The notes beneath the pieces were generated by a model, which had not been told where the DNA came from, did not search any database, and was given only the letters and a program-made list of their open reading frames with translations. From Flexivirga caeni (GTDB taxonomy: Bacteria > Actinomycetota > Actinomycetes > Actinomycetales > Dermatophilaceae), in contig NZ_RJJQ01000008.1 in the NCBI RefSeq assembly GCF_003724155.1, forward strand, positions 156,479 to 220,478: DNA of 64,000 nt, in the 5' to 3' direction. This document shows positions 21,702 to 31,441 of this stretch, piece after piece. The position numbers and the translations under genes were made by a program. Numbering within the stretch: position 1 is the first letter of the stretch; each line of letters opens with the position of its first letter.

Positions 21702-22661
21702 TCACCACCTCAGACTTCCGAGAAATTGCGATACGCTCCAACTGAAATTGTCGATGCCCGCCGCGGCGCTCTCTGCAACACCGGTGGCAGCATCGATGAG
21801 TTCCGGCGCATTCTCCGCACTGTATTTGAGCACTTCTCCGATGCCATACCCCACGACGCCACCTACCACGGAGCCGACGATTGGAACCGGAATAGCCGTT
21901 CCAATTATTCCACCAGCGGTTGCCCCAATGTCGGGCAGTGCATTAACAACAGCATATGCGCTGCGATCGACAACCGGAAGACCGGAATTTTCCTGGTATC
22001 CGAAATACAAGTCGACACCAATACTTGCAGCCGAGGCCGCGTAACCACCAAAGCGGATCGCCGTCGACCCCCATTTCAACGTCTTAAAAACTTCCGCATT
22101 TCCCGGATTAGCCACGAAGTTTTCGAGGCTATTTCTCGCAAATATTTTCTCGAGCGAATTCCCCGTGAATTTGATGAACTTCCCGTCAGAGCCGCGGATT
22201 TCGAAATGCGCAAGACGCTTTGCCCACTCCTCGAGGCCTTCGCCGAGCCCGGCAGGGTCCATGAGCCCGTCCTTGAACTGCGAACTAACCCACGGGGGGA
22301 TGTGAACCATGTCCGAGATCCAGCGACCGCCTCCACCTCCACCGCCACCACCTCCGGCGACGCCTGACGACGAAGTGCTCCCGGCATACGTGGCGCTTGT
22401 CACCCGCTGCGCGGCAACGTTCTGGTCCAGCCGGCCGACCAAAGTCGTGACCGAGCCGGCGGCAGCTCGCAGTCCTGGGCCGTGCTGAGTGCGCCAGTCG
22501 GCCAGCATCTGCACTGGGGCGTCGCCGAACCACACCCCGGACACACGGGATATCTCGCCCTCAACCGAGGCCGCGATCGTCTGCAGCTGATCGGCAATCT
22601 GGCGCATCTGCCGTGCAACACCCTCAACGACATCGTCGTCCATGCCTTCTCTGGCCATCAT
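21702..22661 (-). CDS. WXG100-type effector with glycine-zipper C-terminal domain
   Basis: A 319-aa protein. Residues 1-95 are two helices around VSGVWFGDAPV, a WxG-like hairpin of the ESX family. A Gly-rich linker (ten Gly in a row) follows. The C-terminal ~200 residues contain a glycine-zipper, membrane-seeking stretch IIGTAIPVPIVGSVVGGVVG. The DNA for this part is visibly richer in A/T than its neighbours, as for horizontally acquired toxin tips. It is probably a secreted membrane-active effector of the upstream FtsK-type system. Confidence 0.6.
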   Translation of the reverse strand: MMAREGMDDDVVEGVARQMRQIADQLQTIAASVEGEISRVSGVWFGDAPVQMLADWRTQHGPGLRAAAGSVTTLVGRLDQNVAAQRVTSATYAGSTSSSGVAGGGGGGGGGGRWISDMVHIPPWVSSQFKDGLMDPAGLGEGLEEWAKRLAHFEIRGSDGKFIKFTGNSLEKIFARNSLENFVANPGNAEVFKTLKWGSTAIRFGGYAASAASIGVDLYFGYQENSGLPVVDRSAYAVVNALPDIGATAGGIIGTAIPVPIVGSVVGGVVGYGIGEVLKYSAENAPELIDAATGVAESAAAGIDNFSWSVSQFLGSLRW

Positions 22662-22751
22662 CCACTCACTCTCATCTGTTCTCGGTGCTGCGACGGCACC
22701 GGGCGGCTCGGCAGCAGCCAGCCGCCCGGGTCCGTGCCCAGCACACGAGCA

Positions 22752-23027
22752 TCAGTACGTGCTGGAGGTCTGCTCCTGCGCTTGGATGTTGGAGTTGAGC
22801 TTCGACGCGAAACTGGTGATCGCGTGAGAAGCATTAGTCAACGCGACCTTGTGGCTACTCGCCCACTCGGACTCGAACTGTGTGGAGTCCGAGCCGTCCC
22901 AGTGCTCGTGCGCAGTGTTGACCTGAGTCGTGAGCTGCTGGATCAGGGTGTCCAGCTGCCCCTGCAGCGAGGTCAACTGCGTGTGAACACCGGTCAGGAT
23001 GTCGACATCCATACCCTTGAACGCCAT
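22752..23027 (-). CDS. WXG100 family protein (EsxA-like)
   Basis: A 91-aa helical-hairpin protein. The turn motif is HWDGSDS (W-D-G) near residue 43, and the length is typical of the WXG100 family. AGAAGGAG precedes the ATG. WXG100 proteins are secreted substrates and activators of EccC/EssC ATPases; this gene lies directly after that ATPase. The C-terminus ends QAQEQTSSTY, without an evident YxxxD/E export signal. Confidence 0.88.
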   Translation of the reverse strand: MAFKGMDVDILTGVHTQLTSLQGQLDTLIQQLTTQVNTAHEHWDGSDSTQFESEWASSHKVALTNASHAITSFASKLNSNIQAQEQTSSTY

Positions 23028-23161
23028 TTTCTTCTCCTTCTGTCATGCCACCGTTGTGGTGGCTCTTCGTTGATTCCGAGGCGTGTTCGCCGCGAGCGAC
23101 GACCGCCCTTGCCGTTGCCTGACCATCGTCATCGCCCCGGTAATTGCTGTCGATGGGGCGG

Positions 23162-26100
23162 TCACCCCATCGCGACCGGCAACTGCACCCGCGCAGCACG
23201 TCCGGCGTGTATCCAGTACCCCCTTCCCGGCGGGAAGTCCGTGCGCCGCACCCTCGGCAGGGCGGCACCTCGCACAAGCTCGCCATCCTGCTGATCCGGC
23301 GTCAGCAGCAAAGCAGTGCCGCTGGAACGGATCTCCTTGCCCAGCATGCTGAAGCTGCCCCACGCGGAGGTCTCGCTCTCGGCGACGAAGAAGTGCCCGT
23401 TGCGGCGCATGGTCGTCGCCAGCGTCAGCAGTGCGGCCTCCACCGGCGAGCCGTTGAGATCCAGGAACGCTTCGGCGAAAACGCACAACCCCGGCACATC
23501 GCCGGTGGAAGGCACCTCGGCCATGCCTTGCAACCGCGGCAGCAAGTCAGCAATCTCGTCCTGCCCGACCGCCGAATATTCCCAAATGGGCAACATATCC
23601 ACGGCACTGCGCCGGGCTGACAGATAGACGGAGGTGGCCTCGGGAGCCACCCGACTGGTCGCGATCGCCAGCCACGCAACGGCATTCGTTCGGCCCGACT
23701 GCGCCGGCCCACCCACCAGCACCACGCCCTGCGGAGCGAAGGCGATCGGTTGCAAGGTCTCGTCCTCGATGCCGAGCGGTGGTCGTCCACCGATCGAACG
23801 CGGCAGGGAATCCGCCGCGACCTGCGACGGGAGTGCCTCAATCGGCGCCGGCCGGAGGGGGCGATGCAAAGCCACCTCGGCGGCCAGATCATCGATGTCA
23901 CGGGCCTGCACCGCAACGTTCATGCTCTCGCCCAGGACGGCCAACTGCAGTTCCTGCGGCAGACCGACCTGCATCGCGCGCCCTGGCGGCGAAGTCGGCC
24001 CGATGACGTCCCGAGGCACCCCGAGGGCCGAATAGGACTCCTCGTCGGCCTGCCGCAGCACGATCCGACGCAAGAATGCGGAGGAGACCGACGGAGGGAC
24101 TGCACCCGCCCGGTCCGCCGTCATCGCGAAGTGCACACCGACAGCGCGACCATCCGCCAACAACCGCAGGAACTGCGAGTAGTAGGCGTCGTTGCCAATG
24201 ACGCCTTCGTATGCCGCTCGGAAGGCGCTGTAGCCGTCGAGCAGCACCAGGAAGCGCGGCTCATCGGTTCGCTGCGCAGTCTTGCGGTAGTCCGTCAGTG
24301 TGCCAGCGCGGGTGCGCGAATACCGCACCGCACGCTCCTCGACCACGTCGCGGAGTAACCGAAATGTGCGCTTGACTCGCTCGTCATCGTCTCCCGGCAC
24401 GATGGCGGCCACATTCGGCATCGCCTCGAGCACCGACAACGCGCCACCGGCGAAATCCAACCCGTAGACGTGCACTGGCCCACCACGAGGTGTGATCGCC
24501 GATGCCAGCGCGAGCGACCGCAGGGCGGTGGACTTCCCGGAACCGCTGGCCCCGTAATACAAGATGTTCCCGTCCTCATCGGGTCGGAAGTGCTCCAGCA
24601 CTTGGTCCTGCTGGTCGGGGTCGTCGAGGACGCCCAGCACCAACTGGGTGTCATCACGCTGGCTGAGCCGCTGCAAATTGTAGACGTCCGCCAGCGTCTC
24701 CTGCCAGGGCTTGCGCGGCGCGGGAACCCTACCCCGGCGAGCCGCCTCTGACACCGCCGCGACGATGCGCTCGATATCCTGCGGCACCGGTTCGCTCTCG
24801 TCCGTCACCACAGTGCGATCGGCGGACTCCCACACCCGTGGCATCCCGAAGCCCAGATCGGCAATCTGAATCGGCGTCGGTGGTGCAACTGCCGGAGTCC
24901 GCGAGCCGGGAAACGCCGACTGGAAAGGCGTGATCCGCCCCGGTCCGCTCTTGGCCGCGCCACGGCCCGGGATGTCCGGATCGAAGTGTGCCGCCATCGG
25001 CACCCCGAGCACGTCGGTTGAGTCCTGTTCGTCGGCCATTCGAAGTGCCACCCGCAAGTTCGTGTTCGCCCGCAGGTTCTCCTTGATCACGCCCGTCGGC
25101 CGCTGGGTGGCAAGGATCAGATGCAGCCCCAGCGACCGACCACGCTGCGCAACGTCCACGACTCCGTCGACGAACTCGGGGACCTCACCGACCAGCGCCG
25201 CAAACTCGTCCACGACGATGATCAGGCTCGGCGGACACTCGGGGTCGCCCGTCTGCTCCAGTTCCAGCAGATCCTTGGCCTGCTTGGCATTGAGGAGATG
25301 CTCGCGATACCTCAGTTCCGCGCGCAAACTGCGCAGCGCGCGACGCACGAGGTATGGCGAGAGGTCGGTGACCAGTCCGACGCAGTGCGGCAGCGCCACA
25401 CATCGCGCGAACGCGGAGCCACCCTTGTAGTCGACGAACAGGAAGGTGACCCGGTCCGGCGAATTGGCGTGCGCCATACCCAGCACCCAGGACTGCAGGA
25501 ATTCACTCTTGCCGGCACCGGTGGTGCCACCCACCAGCGCGTGCGGGCCATTGACGCGCAGGTCGAGCACGAACGGCTCGGCGCCGGCATGCCCGACCAG
25601 TGCCCGCAGGCTTGCGGGTCGACGGCGCCGGACCTGCCCCGTGCGGTCGGTGAGCGACTCGTTCTCCTTCCACCGTGCGAGCACGACGTCGGGGTCGTCG
25701 CACTCTTCCTGACCCAGCAGCGACACCATCGGCACCGAGCGTGGCAGGTCCGAGTCGTCCTCCACGGGTGCGCCAGCATCCACGACGGGCGCGAGTGTCC
25801 GCCCGATGGTGGTGGCGACCTCAATGCCGACGGACTCACAGGTGATCGGCCCGACGATGCTGCCCCGCCGCACCATGCCTGCGCTCGTGACGCCTCCCGC
25901 ATCGACATGCAGGAAACTGCGGCACGCTCCAGGCAACTCGGCAACGCGATCCGACACCCACAACACGTGCACACCGACGTCGGGTCCTCGCTCGGCCACG
26001 CGAATCATCCGCGCACGTTCGACCGGGGAATCGTCCACGACGACCAAGATCGACGGGAGCACCGGCTGCGCGCTCGTGGATTCGTCGCCGATCGGGCCGC

Positions 26101-27580
26101 GTATGGCGGTCGCACCTGTCATGTCCGCGGCGCGACTGTCGACCAGGTCTTCCAACTGGGCAAGCAGGATCCGAGTTGCCCCTGGGTCGGCGGACAAGTG
26201 CTGCTCCAGCGGAGAGTGCGGCGAGGAAGTATGTGGCAACCAGCGCAACCATGCCCAGCGCGGCCGACCTGCGTGGGACGTCATGCAGACGACGACGACC
26301 TCGGCCGGAGAGTGCAGTGCGGCGAGCTGGGTCACCAGTGCTCGGGCCACCCCGTCGACCAGCGTCCGCTCACCCGCAAGTCCGATGCCGCCGACCTCGC
26401 GCAGGTCCGCGACAACGGGCGCGTCATCGATGGTGACGTATTCATGCTGCAGGGCGCGTAGCCGTTCGGTCAGATCTGGATAGCCGCTGCGACGTACCTT
26501 GTCGGAGGTCAGATGCGAGGCGACGGGACCCGTGCCGAGCCGTACTTGCAGGAACTCCGGGTGCTCCGGACGCCGCGACCACAAGACCGGCCCGAGGCCG
26601 CCGATGGCCTGGACGCACTCGGCGACTGACGGATACATCGTGCGCAACTCGCTCAGTTCGGTGGCGCACGCCTGTGCGAAATCAGTTCTTGCCTGGTCGA
26701 ATTCGACATCGAAGGTGCGAAGGGCAGCTTCTCTCTCGCGTGCGGCCTGCGATCGTGTCGTCCACCAGTTGCCCAGCAGCAGGATCGGACTCATCGCCAC
26801 GAAGAGCACGCTTGTCCATGTGTGCATGACCAGGAAGAGCACGACACCCATGACGAGCGGGGCGATCATCGCCAGCCAGGGCAGCCGCGGACTGCGCTGC
26901 GGTTGCGGCAGTTCCGGTAACTCGATCGCCCGCTGCACAGGTCGAGGAACGACGCGCGGAGCGCGAACGAAGGCCACGTCGGTCGACACTGAAGCCTCAG
27001 CGCCCACCGCGACCACGTGGCCTAGCGTGATCTCGGTATGCCCGACGGTCACCCGGTCACCCGGTTCCACGACGACGCGGCTGACCCGCACTCCACCGAC
27101 GTGAACACCGTTGGCGGAGTTCAGGTCAACGATCTCGACCCGCTCACCCACATTGATCTGGGCATGCACCTTCGACACGGTCGGATCCGACAGCCGCACA
27201 GCGCAATCGGGTGCTCGGCCGATGGCGCTGCTCCCGATGGGAAGACCCACCTCGACACCCTTGTCGGCGCCCGACGTGACCCGGAGCACCGCCACCGTCG
27301 CCCCGGTTACAGCACTAGGATCCGGCTCGGGCCGGCTGAGCTCGACAGCGGCACCGGAACGCAACCCGGACTGGATCAGCGAAACCTCGGGTGGCAGCAG
27401 CCGGCTGCCACCACGGCTGTCGGATACACGCAGTGTCAGCTGCTGACCGAGCGGTGCATCAGGGCTGGCGCTGTGCAGTGCATCCGCAAGGTCTGCGGCC
27501 GTGGCGGTCGCGTCGGCCGTGACCACAATGTCCTGTGTGGAGCGCTTGCCCAGCGGTCGATAGGTGAGTTTCAGTTTCAC
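23162..27580 (-). CDS. FHA-FtsK/SpoIIIE type VII secretion ATPase (EccC/EssC-like)
   Basis: A 1472-aa motor. Residues 1-90 are ubiquitin-like, and about 100-195 form an FHA domain (IGRAPDCAVRLSD, VSKVHAQI, NSANGVHVGG). Two membrane helices lie near 235-280. Three ATPase modules follow: Walker A GGTTGAGKSE near 685 with IIVVDEFAALVGE near 790, GASGSGKST near 1010, and a degenerate third site GGPAQSGRTN near 1293 (Arg replaces the P-loop Lys). The N-terminal FHA resembles Firmicutes EssC more than mycobacterial EccC. It should drive export of the neighbouring WXG proteins and bind phosphothreonine made by the adjacent kinase. Confidence 0.9.
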   Translation of the reverse strand: MKLKLTYRPLGKRSTQDIVVTADATATAADLADALHSASPDAPLGQQLTLRVSDSRGGSRLLPPEVSLIQSGLRSGAAVELSRPEPDPSAVTGATVAVLRVTSGADKGVEVGLPIGSSAIGRAPDCAVRLSDPTVSKVHAQINVGERVEIVDLNSANGVHVGGVRVSRVVVEPGDRVTVGHTEITLGHVVAVGAEASVSTDVAFVRAPRVVPRPVQRAIELPELPQPQRSPRLPWLAMIAPLVMGVVLFLVMHTWTSVLFVAMSPILLLGNWWTTRSQAAREREAALRTFDVEFDQARTDFAQACATELSELRTMYPSVAECVQAIGGLGPVLWSRRPEHPEFLQVRLGTGPVASHLTSDKVRRSGYPDLTERLRALQHEYVTIDDAPVVADLREVGGIGLAGERTLVDGVARALVTQLAALHSPAEVVVVCMTSHAGRPRWAWLRWLPHTSSPHSPLEQHLSADPGATRILLAQLEDLVDSRAADMTGATAIRGPIGDESTSAQPVLPSILVVVDDSPVERARMIRVAERGPDVGVHVLWVSDRVAELPGACRSFLHVDAGGVTSAGMVRRGSIVGPITCESVGIEVATTIGRTLAPVVDAGAPVEDDSDLPRSVPMVSLLGQEECDDPDVVLARWKENESLTDRTGQVRRRRPASLRALVGHAGAEPFVLDLRVNGPHALVGGTTGAGKSEFLQSWVLGMAHANSPDRVTFLFVDYKGGSAFARCVALPHCVGLVTDLSPYLVRRALRSLRAELRYREHLLNAKQAKDLLELEQTGDPECPPSLIIVVDEFAALVGEVPEFVDGVVDVAQRGRSLGLHLILATQRPTGVIKENLRANTNLRVALRMADEQDSTDVLGVPMAAHFDPDIPGRGAAKSGPGRITPFQSAFPGSRTPAVAPPTPIQIADLGFGMPRVWESADRTVVTDESEPVPQDIERIVAAVSEAARRGRVPAPRKPWQETLADVYNLQRLSQRDDTQLVLGVLDDPDQQDQVLEHFRPDEDGNILYYGASGSGKSTALRSLALASAITPRGGPVHVYGLDFAGGALSVLEAMPNVAAIVPGDDDERVKRTFRLLRDVVEERAVRYSRTRAGTLTDYRKTAQRTDEPRFLVLLDGYSAFRAAYEGVIGNDAYYSQFLRLLADGRAVGVHFAMTADRAGAVPPSVSSAFLRRIVLRQADEESYSALGVPRDVIGPTSPPGRAMQVGLPQELQLAVLGESMNVAVQARDIDDLAAEVALHRPLRPAPIEALPSQVAADSLPRSIGGRPPLGIEDETLQPIAFAPQGVVLVGGPAQSGRTNAVAWLAIATSRVAPEATSVYLSARRSAVDMLPIWEYSAVGQDEIADLLPRLQGMAEVPSTGDVPGLCVFAEAFLDLNGSPVEAALLTLATTMRRNGHFFVAESETSAWGSFSMLGKEIRSSGTALLLTPDQQDGELVRGAALPRVRRTDFPPGRGYWIHAGRAARVQLPVAMG

Positions 27581-28323
27581 GCCGATGCCTCCTTGCGCAC
27601 GCAGTCAACCCGTGGTGCTGCCGCATCCAGCAGAGCCAGGTCGTCGGTTGTGACCAGAAGGGTGGAGATCGCATACTCCACCAGGCGCATTCGGCGAGTG
27701 GCCGCCGCACCGTTCTGCCCACCGCGCAGCCCACGAACTCCTGCGGAGCTCAGCTTGTCGCAGATGTTGTCGAGTTTGCGTCCGAAGCGGGTCTGGCTCC
27801 AGCCGAGACGTTGCGCCGCTTCGACAGCCGTCGGGATCTGCCACGTGCCGACACCCGCCCGACGCAACACCGGCTCGGCAAGCGCAAGCACCGCCAGCAG
27901 TTGCGACTCCGTGAACGTCGTCGGGGCGATGGTCGTCGATCCGGTGCCGACCACGCGGTGCGGTGGAGTGCTGTATGCATCGTCGGCATCCACCCCGATC
28001 ACGAGTTCGTATGTCGTGGGCCCCGCAGAGAAGGTGACGATGGTCGTCGCGAAGACCAGAGGCATCGCGGCGCCCGGTGCGAGCGTGGAGCGCATCAGAC
28101 CGAGCTGGTCGGTCAGCTGTGCCGGAATCCGGCTGCCAACATTGACAACCCACCAGAAGCCGTCCTTTCTCACAAACTCCAGAAAGTGACGGTGAAGGTA
28201 AGGATTGTCGTCGATGCTGATGTCGCCCAGCCGCCCGACCTTTACTGGCTCGTCCCTGTCGCTGCGCACCACCTCGCCACCGAAATCGACCTGGATCCCC
28301 CCATCACGCAGCGTGGTCGTCAC
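27577..28323 (-). CDS. FHA-like plus winged-helix protein
   Basis: A 248-aa soluble protein. The N-terminal ~90 residues resemble an FHA-type beta sandwich (VKVGRLGDISIDDNPYLHRHFLEFVRKD), and the C-terminal ~100 residues look like a winged helix (TESQLLAVLALAEPVLRR, AQRLGWSQTRFGRKLD). GTG 28323 overlaps the kinase stop by 4 nt, and its own stop overlaps the ATPase start by 4 nt. It may read kinase output and act as an adaptor or regulator. No exact family recognised. Confidence 0.6.
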   Translation of the reverse strand: MTTTLRDGGIQVDFGGEVVRSDRDEPVKVGRLGDISIDDNPYLHRHFLEFVRKDGFWWVVNVGSRIPAQLTDQLGLMRSTLAPGAAMPLVFATTIVTFSAGPTTYELVIGVDADDAYSTPPHRVVGTGSTTIAPTTFTESQLLAVLALAEPVLRRAGVGTWQIPTAVEAAQRLGWSQTRFGRKLDNICDKLSSAGVRGLRGGQNGAAATRRMRLVEYAISTLLVTTDDLALLDAAAPRVDCVRKEASA

Positions 28324-29969
28324 GAGCCCGCCCCGCACATGGTCAGCGGAGTCGACACCGCTCCGGAAAGCCGCCGAACCTCCACCTCGATGCATGTCTG
28401 GCCCTTCTGCACCGGCACACTGACAGTTGTCTTCGCGGTGCTTTGATAGCTGGTCGTCGGCTTCGCTGGGTTGTCGACGCGCCACAGGTAGCTGTCTCCT
28501 GCCTGCTCGTCCACGTTGCGCCAGGAGAAGACAACGGACGACCGTTCGGCGATGACCTGTTTCCGCACCGGCGCCGACGGGGCTGCAGGACCGATGGCGT
28601 CCGCCGGTTGCTGCGAGACCTGCGCGGTATGGCGTGCGGTCGTCGCCGGGCTGCGCGTCCAGTGCGCAACGGCGAATGCTGCGACCGCAATGACCAGCAC
28701 CGCTGCAGCCGCACCGACCAGGGCGCGCACCGAAACACTACGTGGTGCGCGCTGCTCAGCCGGGCCGCGCGTGTCCTCGACCGCACCCGGTGCGGCCGGG
28801 AGGATCGGCGCCGCGAGCCCAGCTGCGGGAGCAGTGAAGTCACGTTCCGCCGCTTCCGCGACCCCTCGACCGTGCTGCAAGACCGGACCGGCCGGCATAT
28901 CTCCGGAAACGCCGGGCCCGTCAGCATCCCGACGCCAGTTCAGCTGGTCCGGACCTGTCAGCAAGTCGTTGCCGATGCTCACCGCCGGGGCCGTGGATCG
29001 GCCGGTACGAGGGCTGGTCCCCTCCGGATCGATCAGTACGAAGCCGGAGATCCGGGTTCCGCCGTCATCCTCCTCCTCGACCTGCGACTCGCTGTAATGC
29101 TCGTCCCGGATGTCGATCGGCGTCACCGACAGATGCAGCTCGGTCTGCACAGTCTGCAGGGCACGCGCGAACTCCAGAGCGGTCGGATAGCGTCCGGCAG
29201 GGTCCTTCGCCATCGCCGTCCGCAGTACGCGCTCAAGTGCCGGACCGACGTCGTCACGTCCGATCGGCGGGACCGGATCGCGCTTGACTCGATTACTGAG
29301 CGCCCACAGGGAGTTGTCGCCACCCGCCTGCTGGAACGGGCTGTGCCCGGCGAGCATGCTCCAGATCGTGGCCGCCAGCGAGTAGACGTCACCGCTGCGT
29401 CCCATCGGCTGGCCGACAGTCAACTGCTCGGGTGGTGCCCATGGCACGGACACTCCCAATGCCTGCCCCGACGCCGCCGCATTCGCCGACACCGAGATCC
29501 CGAAGTCGGTCAGTGCAGGTCTGTTGAACTCGGTGAACAGGATGTTTGCCGGCTTGATGTCACGATGCAGTATGTCGAGCCGATGCGCCGTCTCGACCGC
29601 CCCAGCGACCTGGATCCCGACCTCCAGTGCGTTCGGCACGGACAACGGCTTGCGGCGCATCCGCTTGTCGAGCCCTGGCGGGGGGCAGTATTCCATGACC
29701 AGAAAGGGTCGTCCGTCGGGCGAGGCGCCCGCCTGGTAGATGCTCACGATCGACGGGTGGTTGGACATCTGAGCCATCAGGTTGGCTTCGGCCTCGAAGG
29801 ATGCCTGACCACCCGCGTCCAAGTCACCGATCAGCACCTTGACCGCGACCGCCCTATGCAGCTGAACTTGCTCGTATTTGAACACGTCGGAGAACCCGCC
29901 CGAGCCCAGCAATTCCAGGAATCGGAAACCGTCCAGCGCCGGAGGGGCCGAGGGCGCACGGCCGGTCAC
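28320..29969 (-). CDS. Serine/threonine protein kinase, membrane-anchored
   Basis: A 549-aa Hanks-type kinase. The Gly loop LGSGGFSDV, VAVK lysine, HRDIKPANILF catalytic loop and DFG motif are all intact. A linker follows, then one membrane helix near residues 420-442, and an external ~100-residue domain with Fn3-like pattern (SVVFSWRNVDEQAG, CIEVEVRRLSG). No PASTA repeats are present. It probably phosphorylates the FHA partners encoded beside it, opposed by the PP2C phosphatase. Confidence 0.92.
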   Translation of the reverse strand: MTGRAPSAPPALDGFRFLELLGSGGFSDVFKYEQVQLHRAVAVKVLIGDLDAGGQASFEAEANLMAQMSNHPSIVSIYQAGASPDGRPFLVMEYCPPPGLDKRMRRKPLSVPNALEVGIQVAGAVETAHRLDILHRDIKPANILFTEFNRPALTDFGISVSANAAASGQALGVSVPWAPPEQLTVGQPMGRSGDVYSLAATIWSMLAGHSPFQQAGGDNSLWALSNRVKRDPVPPIGRDDVGPALERVLRTAMAKDPAGRYPTALEFARALQTVQTELHLSVTPIDIRDEHYSESQVEEEDDGGTRISGFVLIDPEGTSPRTGRSTAPAVSIGNDLLTGPDQLNWRRDADGPGVSGDMPAGPVLQHGRGVAEAAERDFTAPAAGLAAPILPAAPGAVEDTRGPAEQRAPRSVSVRALVGAAAAVLVIAVAAFAVAHWTRSPATTARHTAQVSQQPADAIGPAAPSAPVRKQVIAERSSVVFSWRNVDEQAGDSYLWRVDNPAKPTTSYQSTAKTTVSVPVQKGQTCIEVEVRRLSGAVSTPLTMCGAGS

Positions 29970-31441
29970 GGTAGCCCCTCCATCGTCAGTTGCACTCCAT
30001 GTCCCAGGTCGAGCACGTCGTGATCGACGAGCAGGGTCGGCGCCTCAGGCAGGCGCACCGGTGCGTCACCCTCGCGCCGCAGGTACGTCCCATTCGTGGA
30101 GTGCCGATCGATTGCCAGGACGTTCCATCCCTCGAAGTCGATCTCCAGGTGGGTTCCGGAAACATGCTGGAACGGCAGGGCCAGCAGGCGGGGTATGGCG
30201 GGTCCGGCGGCCCGGCCGGCGCGAGGACTCCGCCCGACCACGATCGGTCGCGACAGGTCCAGCACTTCTCCGGTCGACACCCGCAGACGCCCGAGAGGCG
30301 GACGCTGGGCCTGCGCAGCGCCGCCTCCGCAGGGTGCGCCGCACAGATAACACTGGGTCCGCTGTGGCGGATTGGGATGCTGCTGCGCGCACCGGATCGC
30401 CAGGACCGTCTCGGCCTGAGCGGTCTCCAGCGCAGGCGGTGCGCGCAGCTCACCCGGCGCACTCAGACCGTCCGGTGACGCCACCTGCACGATCGTGTGT
30501 CCGTCGTGGTCTTCCGCATCCCACTCATCGGCGGGTCTGGCGGGTGGGGAGGCGACCCCGTGACGTGCCTGCGGGACGGGCACCTCGTCGATGAACACCG
30601 GCTCTCGCACAGCCGCGGACTCGACTGGCTGGATGCTGGTGGCATCCCACAGGTGCGCGAAGCGACGTTCGCCGGCTGGTTCCGCTGCGTTGTCATCCGG
30701 CCCGATGGGAGCCGGATCATCTGCATCGGTCAGCGTTGCCGCACCCGGAGCCTCGGCAGTCGTCGCGGCATGCAAGTCCGGGGCTGCCTCGGGCTCGGCG
30801 AACTCCTGCTTGATCAACGAGTCACCGATGTCTCCGGCGGCGCCACCAGCAACCGGCCGGGAAGGTGCCCGTGGTGGCACCAACTCCTCATCAACGGGTG
30901 CAGGCACGGGAGGCTCAACCGGCGAAGCAGGCGCCGGCTCGGCCTGCACCGCCTGAGGTTCCGGAGTATGAGGCTGCGCTCGCCATACGGTCGCCGAAAG
31001 TGCGTCAGCACGGATGACCGCATCACGCAGTAGAACCTGTGCCGAACCCTCCCCAGGATCTCGACCATCCGCACCGATGCTGATCGATGACACGGGTCCC
31101 AGCCCTCGCTCCACCCAAGTGCTCGCACCGACTCCGGTCAGTTCGGTGTTCTGCCCATCGGCCAGTCGCACCCGGATGGTGAAGGCACCGCGGACCGCAC
31201 ACTTCACCCCCTCGCCGCTCGCGAGGACGACGGCGAAAGGCGACAACTGGAGCAGGTTGTTGCCCGATTGCCGCGCCAGCTGTTCCAAAAAGCCGCCCAG
31301 ATCGGCGTTCTGGCGCACCGCCCACCACAACTCGTGCGCGGCCTCGGCCGTCACCGCGGCGTCGATCATCGCCATTCCGGCCGGCCAGACAATGCCGTGC
31401 TGGGTTCCGGGCGACGGAGTCACGACGAGTTGCGAAGTCAT
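29966..31441 (-). CDS. FHA domain protein with zinc-ribbon-like segment
   Basis: A 491-aa cytosolic protein. The N-terminal ~150 residues form an unassigned domain, residues ~155-345 are a Pro/Ala/Glu-rich linker, then a Cys cluster RTQCYLCGAPCGGG resembles a zinc ribbon. The C-terminal FHA domain includes VVGRSPRAG, VSGTHLEIDF and HSTNGTYLRR. It should bind phosphothreonine from the adjacent kinase. Start and stop overlap neighbours by 4 nt each. Confidence 0.85.
   Translation of the reverse strand: MTSQLVVTPSPGTQHGIVWPAGMAMIDAAVTAEAAHELWWAVRQNADLGGFLEQLARQSGNNLLQLSPFAVVLASGEGVKCAVRGAFTIRVRLADGQNTELTGVGASTWVERGLGPVSSISIGADGRDPGEGSAQVLLRDAVIRADALSATVWRAQPHTPEPQAVQAEPAPASPVEPPVPAPVDEELVPPRAPSRPVAGGAAGDIGDSLIKQEFAEPEAAPDLHAATTAEAPGAATLTDADDPAPIGPDDNAAEPAGERRFAHLWDATSIQPVESAAVREPVFIDEVPVPQARHGVASPPARPADEWDAEDHDGHTIVQVASPDGLSAPGELRAPPALETAQAETVLAIRCAQQHPNPPQRTQCYLCGAPCGGGAAQAQRPPLGRLRVSTGEVLDLSRPIVVGRSPRAGRAAGPAIPRLLALPFQHVSGTHLEIDFEGWNVLAIDRHSTNGTYLRREGDAPVRLPEAPTLLVDHDVLDLGHGVQLTMEGLP

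Noticed and set aside
24930..26461. Plus-strand frames opposite the FtsK-type ATPase
   Set aside because: They mirror the ATPase codons and show no domain; the minus-strand protein has all Walker motifs.
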